Shown one piece after another: positions 32,672 to 38,047 of a DNA stretch of 38,047 nucleotides. The notes under the pieces are model-generated. The model saw only the letters and a program-made list of their open reading frames with translations. It ran no database searches and was not told the origin of the DNA. A program made the translations under genes and the position numbers. Each line of letters begins with the position of its first letter. Position 1 is the first letter of the stretch. The DNA lies in NCBI GenBank assembly GCA_002717505.1, contig PBEB01000066.1, positions 45,466 through 83,512 of the forward strand, read 5' to 3'. The stretch is from Leptospiraceae bacterium (GTDB lineage Bacteria; Spirochaetota; Leptospiria; Leptospirales; Leptonemataceae).

Positions 32672-33175
32672 TTATTGTTCTCGGCTACGTTCAATGATAC
32701 GGGAGCTGGACCGGCCTTCAAGGAAAGGAAGGATAATCACCTTCCCTCCATAGCTTTGAACCACCGATGCCTCCGGTAATTCCTCGGGTTTGTAGTCTCC
32801 GCCTTTTGTATGAATATCCGGTTGAAGGATTGAGAGCAGATTTTCAGGAGTAGATTCCGAGAACGGAATCAAAAAATCCAGGCAGAACAATCCGGCCAGG
32901 ATACGAATCCGATCTTCCATGGGCTGAATGGGCCGACCGGGACCTTTTAATTCTCGCACAGAGTCATCGGAGTTTAAACCGAGCACCAGATAGTCTCCCA
33001 GATCCCGGGCTCTGCAGAGGTATTCCACATGGCCTCGGTGCAATATATCGAAGCAGCCGTTGGTAAAAACGATGCGCTTCTGTTCCTTTTGCAGAGCGTC
33101 CAGTCGCAGCCTTAATTCGGAGGCCTCCCAGAATATCTTGGATTCCAGGGAGTCTATGTTGGATGTTGTGTTCAT
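32672..33175 (-). CDS. rfaE2: D-glycero-beta-D-manno-heptose 1-phosphate adenylyltransferase
   Basis: 167 residues from the ATG at 33175 (a GTG two codons upstream is possible). It corresponds to the C-terminal half of E. coli HldE. Nucleotidyltransferase marks: FTNGCFDILHRGHVEYLCRARDLGD with the HxGH site, GLNSDDSVRELKGPGRPI, DIHTKGGDYKPEELPE, and ILPFLEGRSSSRIIE near the end. It makes ADP-heptose for the LPS core. The kinase half is a separate gene 173 bases upstream on the same strand. Confidence 0.96.
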   Translation of the reverse strand: MNTTSNIDSLESKIFWEASELRLRLDALQKEQKRIVFTNGCFDILHRGHVEYLCRARDLGDYLVLGLNSDDSVRELKGPGRPIQPMEDRIRILAGLFCLDFLIPFSESTPENLLSILQPDIHTKGGDYKPEELPEASVVQSYGGKVIILPFLEGRSSSRIIERSREQ

Positions 33176-33348
33176 GGGCACTGTTTCAACCTGAGTGTAT
33201 CTGACCCGGTAAACATGAGCCAGAAATAGTTAATGCCTTTAAATCGTCGCTGATGCTGGCATCCTGGACGGGCATTGCTCTTGCCTGTATTGGGAGTGTT
33301 CTTTCTGGATTACTATTGCGAGCATTCCTTTACAGATTGTTGAGGTAC

Positions 33349-34329
33349 TTATGGATCGGTGGCGGCGCCCAGAAGCTCTTGCGCCTGCACCGTTGCAGCA
33401 CCAATCCTGCGAATGACCAGACCGGCTGCATAATTGCTCAAATGGACTGCCTCTTCCAGGGTTCCTCCGCTGGACATCACAAGAGTAAAAACGGAGATAA
33501 CAGTGTCTCCGGCTCCCGTTACATCGAATACCTCGGTGGCCACAGTGGGAAAATGCCTGGTGCGATCTGGCTCGATCAGGCTCATCCCTTTTTCTCCTCG
33601 AGTTATCAAAAGGCTTTTGCAATTCAAGCGCTCAAGGATTTCCTTTCCACCTGCTTCTACCGCCTCGTCTGTCTTTAGCTCACGGAGCAAAAATCGGCCT
33701 GCCTCATGATGATTGGGTGTTAAAATATCTACATTGCGATACTGGCTGAAATGCGTTACCTGCGGATCCACAGCCACATAGGCATTCTGTCTGGCCGCTC
33801 TTTCTACGATTCGATTAATGAGCTCCGGAACGATCACTCCCTTATCGTAGTCTGAAAGAATCACAGCTGCAGACTCCGCCAGAGGCTGATCCAGGCGTTT
33901 CATCAAGGCAGCAACGGTATCTTCTGAAATTGGACTACGGTCTTCCAGGTCCAGCCTGCAGACCTGCTGGTTGGCGGCAAATATTCGGGTTTTTCGCGTA
34001 GTCGGACGGTCCAGTTTTTCAAAAAGGATCCTTCCCTGTTCCACACCCAGCTCTACCAGGTCCTTTTCCAGTTCCTGTCCACGATCGTCGAAGCCGGAGA
34101 TGCCCGAAGCGATAACAGGCACTCCCAGAGCACGGAGGTTGCAGACTACGTTACCGGCGCCGCCCGGGATCCTTTCCACTCGTTTCTGTTCAACCACCGG
34201 CACTGGCGCCTCCGGTGATATTCGTTCCACAGCGCCGAATATATATTCATCGATCATAAAATCGCCGAGAACAATAATTGGTCTACGGCCAAATTCTGAA
34301 ATGATTTGCTCTATGCGATCTCGCCTCAT
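33349..34329 (-). CDS. rfaE1: D-glycero-beta-D-manno-heptose-7-phosphate kinase
   Basis: 326 residues, a PfkB-type sugar kinase matching the N-terminal half of HldE. Visible: VLGDFMIDEYIFGAVERISPEAPVPVV (20-46), PGGAGNVVCNLRALG, LSDYDKGVI, DPQVTHFSQYRNVDILTPN, and the anion-hole motif DVTGAGDTVISVF with the catalytic Asp. It phosphorylates heptose 7-phosphate at C1. Its start overlaps the stop of the exported-protein gene by four bases (ATGA). Together with rfaE2, kdsA and lptABC it shows a heptose- and KDO-containing LPS. Confidence 0.96.
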   Translation of the reverse strand: MRRDRIEQIISEFGRRPIIVLGDFMIDEYIFGAVERISPEAPVPVVEQKRVERIPGGAGNVVCNLRALGVPVIASGISGFDDRGQELEKDLVELGVEQGRILFEKLDRPTTRKTRIFAANQQVCRLDLEDRSPISEDTVAALMKRLDQPLAESAAVILSDYDKGVIVPELINRIVERAARQNAYVAVDPQVTHFSQYRNVDILTPNHHEAGRFLLRELKTDEAVEAGGKEILERLNCKSLLITRGEKGMSLIEPDRTRHFPTVATEVFDVTGAGDTVISVFTLVMSSGGTLEEAVHLSNYAAGLVIRRIGAATVQAQELLGAATDP

Positions 34330-35210
34330 GGCATTACAAAGATGACTCTGGATTCTCGCAGCGCCTGGCGTCCACTGCGGCTTCCCAGAATTCGACGGGC
34401 ATCCGAGGAGTCAATCACCGCATCGCCGTTGTTTATGATTTCCGTGGCATAGATTATGGCCGGTCTCAGTCCGGCATTGCCTCTGTCTCTGGCCTCGGAC
34501 AGAGTTTTGAAATACAGTACAGGAGGTCGGCTCAGACCGGGTTGTAAGGTGCCGGGCCCATAGATTCTGCGACCATTGCTCATGTACAGAGCCGGCCGAA
34601 GTACCGGTCGGAAATCCAGCCCTTCATCGATCATTACTATGATGCCGGTGACTTCATCTTCCGGTCCTTCGGGGCTCATAGACGGAATGTATTCACCGGA
34701 GCGATCTGGTAGAATTCCGAGCAGTCCGTTTCGCCCATAGAGATATAGACCCAGTTCCAGAGCTACATAACCCTCGCCGGTGCGCCTGGATTTGATCTTC
34801 ACCCGGTCCTGAAGTCGCCCAAATTGCATCCTGAACCTTTCATTTTCCTGCAGCAGGTCCATCACCGATTTGTTGGATTCTACAGGAAAATGCTTCATGG
34901 CCGAGAAGAGCTTCCCCATAGCCAGTCTTTGAGCTTCCTGACGGGCCATCGCTCGGGCCTCTGTAAGAGAACCCGGAGTATCCGCCGAGGGTGCATCCTT
35001 GCTGTTAACTCGTTTTAAAGGAACTTTGATCGATGTGTAAATGAACCCACCGGTCCAGTTGATAAAAGTGGCTTCATCCACCTGTTGAACAAAATGATAG
35101 GAACGAATGGCGAATGGGGCACCGGGTTCTGGGCCAATGGCCTGGGCTGCGGGCTGTATCGAAAGCAAAGCCACCACTGCCAGTGGTGCCAGCATTTTTT
35201 GAGCGGACAT
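34326..35210 (-). CDS. Exported protein, LPP20-like, unknown function
   Basis: 294 residues with an N-terminal signal peptide (MSAQKMLAPLAVVALLSIQPAAQA, cleavage likely after AQA). Residues about 80-160 (LTEARAMARQEAQRLAMGKLF...GRLQDRVKIKSRRTGEGYVALELGLYLYGRNGL) have the helix-then-strand pattern of the LPP20/FlgT-N fold. The C-terminal half (GIIVMIDEGLDFRPVLRPALYMSNGRRIYGP) resembles spirochaete envelope proteins of this type. No lipobox. It starts three bases after dinG and overlaps rfaE1 by four bases. The family call is tentative; it may be an envelope or flagellum-associated protein. Confidence 0.75.
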   Translation of the reverse strand: MSAQKMLAPLAVVALLSIQPAAQAIGPEPGAPFAIRSYHFVQQVDEATFINWTGGFIYTSIKVPLKRVNSKDAPSADTPGSLTEARAMARQEAQRLAMGKLFSAMKHFPVESNKSVMDLLQENERFRMQFGRLQDRVKIKSRRTGEGYVALELGLYLYGRNGLLGILPDRSGEYIPSMSPEGPEDEVTGIIVMIDEGLDFRPVLRPALYMSNGRRIYGPGTLQPGLSRPPVLYFKTLSEARDRGNAGLRPAIIYATEIINNGDAVIDSSDARRILGSRSGRQALRESRVIFVMP

Positions 35211-35213
35211 AAT

Positions 35214-37481
35214 TCAGGTATCGGCAGTCCCGGCGGATTCCCACAGCTCCGCATAGGCGCTTTCCAGTTCTCTGCGACTGCTCACAGGTCTTGCAGGAGG
35301 CAGTGAGTCCAGGATGGTCTTGCCGTATCTACGGGTTCGAATTCGCGGGTCCAGGATGGCAATAATGCCCCGGTCCCGTTCTCCTCGAATCAATCGACCA
35401 GCTCCCTGTTTCAGCCGCAGAATGGCATGGGGCAATTGAATGGTCATAAACGGTGTCCTTCCCTGCTGCTTTTCACTTTCGATGCGCGCTTCTACCAGGG
35501 GATCGTCCGGTACCTGAAACGGTATTCTGCATAGGATTACACTTCTCAAGTCATCGCCAGAGACATCCACACCCTGCCAGAAGCTGGCCAGCCCGAAGAG
35601 TACGGATGATGGATCTTTACGAAACTCTCTTATCGCACGGCCTGCATCCATGTCTAGCTGCGATATTACGGGGAAATCTGATTCTTCCAGATAATTTCTA
35701 AGTAAATCATGGATCTGCTTCAGGCTTTTTCGAGAAGTAAACAAAACGAAGCAACCTCCGCCTGTGAGACCCAGCATATGCTGAATCTCGGCGGCGCACC
35801 GTTCATTGTAGATCTGTTCGTTTTGAGCCGGATCTGGAATACTGGCTGGAAGATAAAGGATGGCCTGGTTTGGATAATCGAACGGAGAAGGTAGACTCAG
35901 TTCCTGCACTGCAGGGACTGTAGCCGCGCTCTCCTGCTTCGTGCCGGATGCATCCTGGTCTGAAGGATGCCCAGGTGCCTCATGGTTGCCGTTTACATCG
36001 CTTCTGGCAAGACCATCGAAATCGGTGGAGAAGGCATCCTCCAATTCAGGATAATAGGGAGCCTCCTCATTCAGGTTTCCGCCCGGGACATCGGATGCAT
36101 TGGAGGCTCTCGGTCCCACGGACTTTTCATTGGAACCATCATCGTGACTCTTTCTGGATTCTGTTCTGGCCCCATTTCTTTCAGGTTCCAGTCCAAGGCC
36201 CTGACGGATGAAGTTAAAATCGGGGCCAGTTTTGAGAGTGGCGGAGCAGAGAATGGTGGCATCCATGGATTGAATCAATCGTTCTCTTATGAATGGTCCG
36301 GATTGCACGGGACCTGCAAAAAGATCGATGCCGGCCTTATTTCCTTCAGCCCAGCGAACATGGTTCTCCCCTTCATCCAGCGAGATGGAGTCGAAAAACT
36401 GAATCGCATCATTTAACCGGTTTTTCTGAAACTGTAGTTCCAGCATATTCTCCGATTGCATCTTATCTTCGTCTCCGCTAAAGAGATCCTCTTCCTGTTC
36501 CATTCGCTCATCCACCATGGACAGGGTATGGCGGCAGGCTTCCATGAACCCGGACAGTAGGCTCAACTTCAAGCCTTTGCGAATGCGTACACGGTATCCC
36601 GGTTCCAGACGAAAGACATGCTGCAGTTCCTTTTTTATTGCGTCCACTGCCTGGAGGAGTTCCGGGTTCTGGATAAGCCCGGAGCGAGCCAGTAAATCCA
36701 GTTCAGCCGGTCCCATTCGCATAACCCGGCTACGGTTTATGGTCTCCGCCACTCCGTGAGCTTCATCTACAACAATTGCGTGAAATTCCGGTAGAAGCTG
36801 TCCCTTGCTTTCCATATGAGCTGCAAGCAGGCTGTGATTCATTATCAAGAGATGCGCCTGTCTCCATCGTTCCCGGGCCAGAAAGTAAGGAGAATGGTCG
36901 TAGTACATACATTTACGCCCAAGGCAGTCCTCTGGATCCCGACCCACCCGGGACCAGAGCTGCGGACTCACCGGGGCCTCGGTGCGCATGGCAATGGAGT
37001 TCTCAGAATGAAAAGTCAGTAGCTTCTCAAACTCCTCGGCACGATCCGGTGGGATCTCCTTACCCAGACGATGCATTCGGCGAATACAAAGATAGTTGGA
37101 AGCCCCCATGCAAACCTCTGCGCGGAATTCCTCGCTGGTCAGGCCCAGTGCTTTTAATGCCAGGGGCAAATCCTTTTGCAGAATCTGATGTTGAAGGTTT
37201 CGCGTTTCCGTGCTGATAGCCACTCGAACCTGATTTCGCCTGGCATAAGCGATGAGTGGAATCAAATAACCCAGGGTTTTTCCGATTCCTGTGCCAGCTT
37301 CGATGAGCAAGGTACTGGAATGGGTAAGCGTATCATTGCAGGCTCCGGCGAACTCCAGCTGCTTGTCTCGCAGCTGGAATCCGGAGATGTGCTCGGAAAG
37401 AGATGAGAAGGCCTGTTTTAAGGCCGATGGAATTGCTGTTCGGCCGCTATCAGAACCGGATTTGTCCGGGATTACTGTCAT
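35214..37481 (-). CDS. dinG: DinG-type Fe-S superfamily 2 helicase with internal insert
   Basis: 755 residues from the ATG at 37481 (an upstream TTG at 37502 is possible; both overlap the TPR gene). Walker A GTGIGKT (63-69), DEAH box (239-242), and four cysteines at 124, 132, 186 and 191 placed as in the XPD/DinG Fe-S domain. Late motifs include LFGLASFWQGVDVSGD and QGAGRLIRGERD. It unwinds DNA 5' to 3', acting on R-loops and G-quadruplexes. A hydrophilic, low-complexity stretch of about 100 residues (roughly 432-530, bases 35892-36188) separates the two helicase halves; it is not part of the usual domain. Confidence 0.93.
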   Translation of the reverse strand: MTVIPDKSGSDSGRTAIPSALKQAFSSLSEHISGFQLRDKQLEFAGACNDTLTHSSTLLIEAGTGIGKTLGYLIPLIAYARRNQVRVAISTETRNLQHQILQKDLPLALKALGLTSEEFRAEVCMGASNYLCIRRMHRLGKEIPPDRAEEFEKLLTFHSENSIAMRTEAPVSPQLWSRVGRDPEDCLGRKCMYYDHSPYFLARERWRQAHLLIMNHSLLAAHMESKGQLLPEFHAIVVDEAHGVAETINRSRVMRMGPAELDLLARSGLIQNPELLQAVDAIKKELQHVFRLEPGYRVRIRKGLKLSLLSGFMEACRHTLSMVDERMEQEEDLFSGDEDKMQSENMLELQFQKNRLNDAIQFFDSISLDEGENHVRWAEGNKAGIDLFAGPVQSGPFIRERLIQSMDATILCSATLKTGPDFNFIRQGLGLEPERNGARTESRKSHDDGSNEKSVGPRASNASDVPGGNLNEEAPYYPELEDAFSTDFDGLARSDVNGNHEAPGHPSDQDASGTKQESAATVPAVQELSLPSPFDYPNQAILYLPASIPDPAQNEQIYNERCAAEIQHMLGLTGGGCFVLFTSRKSLKQIHDLLRNYLEESDFPVISQLDMDAGRAIREFRKDPSSVLFGLASFWQGVDVSGDDLRSVILCRIPFQVPDDPLVEARIESEKQQGRTPFMTIQLPHAILRLKQGAGRLIRGERDRGIIAILDPRIRTRRYGKTILDSLPPARPVSSRRELESAYAELWESAGTADT

Positions 37482-37980
37482 TCGAGGTGTAGTTTTCTGC
37501 AAGGCCGCTCTTTTTCAATCGATTCAGAAAACGATTTGCCGCCTCAAAATCGGGCTTCATTCGAAGCGCCAGGTTCAAATACCGCAGGGAGCGTTCCGGG
37601 CGATTCCATTGCTGATAGATGCGGGCTAGAAAATATAGCGCCACTGGATGCACCTTTTTGTCCGGGCAACGGAGGCATCGGTAGAACCAGGCACAGGCCC
37701 GATCCAGCCGATGGGTTTCATACAGATATACAGCCAGTTCCAGGGTGGAAGTTGCATTTCTTCGATCCTGGAGAACCGCTTTGAAAAGATATCGATCGCC
37801 TTTTGCCTGGTCTTTCATTTGTTGCGCGTAGAACCATCCGAGGACGCATCCTACTGAAGAGGACGGATCAATCTCATGAGCTCTTAACAAAAAATATTCG
37901 GCAGGCTCCATCTTTCCCTGAGCTGCCAGGTCCATGGCCTGTTGTATGGTTTCTAATGATGCTGGGTGTACTGTTTTCAT
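37450..37980 (-). CDS. TPR-repeat protein
   Basis: 176 residues from the ATG at 37980. Four helical-hairpin repeats of about 34 residues: AMDLAAQGKMEPAEYFLLRAHEIDPSS; VLGWFYAQQMKDQAKGDRYLFKAVLQD; LAVYLYETHRLDRACAWFYRCLRC; LARIYQQWNRPERSLRYLNLALRMKPDF. TPR domains mediate protein-protein contacts. An upstream TTG at 38019 is less likely. The start codon is the end of a perfect ten-base inverted repeat. Overlaps dinG by 32 bases. No specific function can be given. Confidence 0.85.
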   Translation of the reverse strand: MKTVHPASLETIQQAMDLAAQGKMEPAEYFLLRAHEIDPSSSVGCVLGWFYAQQMKDQAKGDRYLFKAVLQDRRNATSTLELAVYLYETHRLDRACAWFYRCLRCPDKKVHPVALYFLARIYQQWNRPERSLRYLNLALRMKPDFEAANRFLNRLKKSGLAENYTSNDSNPGQIRF

Positions 37981-38001
37981 AAAGCAAATTCTTGCTTTAT
38001 G
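37978..38001 (-). promoter_or_regulatory. Perfect inverted repeat containing the TPR gene's start codon
   Basis: CATAAAGCAA (37978-37987), four bases, TTGCTTTATG (37992-38001). On the minus strand the ATG start is the last three bases of the second arm, and there is no Shine-Dalgarno before it. The structure could be a translational hairpin or an operator overlapping the start. Confidence 0.6.
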
Positions 38002-38047
38002 CTTCGGAACTTCCTGCAACCCTCGATATGATTTTTCCTTCCGGGAA

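Noticed and set aside
33253-33678. Plus-strand frame with a hydrophobic N-terminus
   Set aside because: It begins in the rfaE2/rfaE1 spacer with a membrane-like stretch but then runs antisense through rfaE1 with no recognisable protein.
35171-35190. CACCACTG-C-CAGTGGTG palindrome
   Set aside because: It lies within the signal-peptide codons of the exported-protein gene and is likely a by-product of the Ala/Val/Leu codons.

Overview
The window reads as chromosome from a diderm bacterium, most likely a spirochaete of the Leptospirales. That placement is inferred from gene content and arrangement, not from a search. Supporting points are: lipopolysaccharide genes (lptA, lptB, lptC, kdsA, and a heptose kinase and adenylyltransferase encoded separately); small flagellar-type genes beside the rpsP-rplS block; HPr with HPr kinase beside RpoN; and base composition that looks near 50% GC by eye, higher than typical Leptospira and closer to Leptonema or Turneriella. 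Nearly everything is on the minus strand. The exceptions are comM at the left edge and two genes of a catabolic-looking island (27.8-32.6 kb). I see no rRNA, tRNA, CRISPR, phage or insertion sequence.

Layout, in minus-strand transcription order from the right. (1) 38.0-32.7 kb: a TPR protein, a DinG-type helicase, an exported LPP20-like protein, then heptose-7-phosphate kinase and heptose-1-phosphate adenylyltransferase. (2) 32.6-27.1 kb, accessory island: an HSL-type esterase (+), a GMC oxidoreductase (-), a flavin monooxygenase (+) and a TetR regulator (-), with a perfect operator-like palindrome between the last two. (3) 26.9-14.3 kb, tightly packed: pyrG, kdsA, lptC, lptA, a possible small unknown gene, lptB, rpoN, hpf, hprK, ptsH, then an NtrY/NtrX pair. 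Many junctions are 4-base or 1-base overlaps, which points to translational coupling. The cluster joins LPS export and precursor synthesis to sigma-54 and HPr-based regulation. (4) 14.2-8.2 kb: a degenerate uracil-DNA-glycosylase-like protein, priA, fmt, a membrane-anchored PASTA protein and rpe. (5) 8.2-5.1 kb: rpsP, khpA, rimM, trmD, rplS, rnhB, the classical ribosome and tRNA maturation block. (6) 4.9-1.4 kb: a possible FliK-like protein, an FlhB C-domain-like protein, a degenerate HD-GYP protein, YraN and a very small, possibly FlgM-like protein that runs tail to tail into comM.

Most of the window is housekeeping. The parts most worth following up are: the alcohol/ketone/ester island with its TetR operator; the FlhB-like gene whose homologous region begins upstream of any normal start codon; the FlgM-like small gene; a glycosylase-fold protein that keeps its Fe-S cysteines but has lost its catalytic motifs; a ribosomal protein L19 with long tails at both ends; a 43-base tandem repeat between the PASTA gene and rpe; and several perfect inverted repeats at gene ends or start codons.
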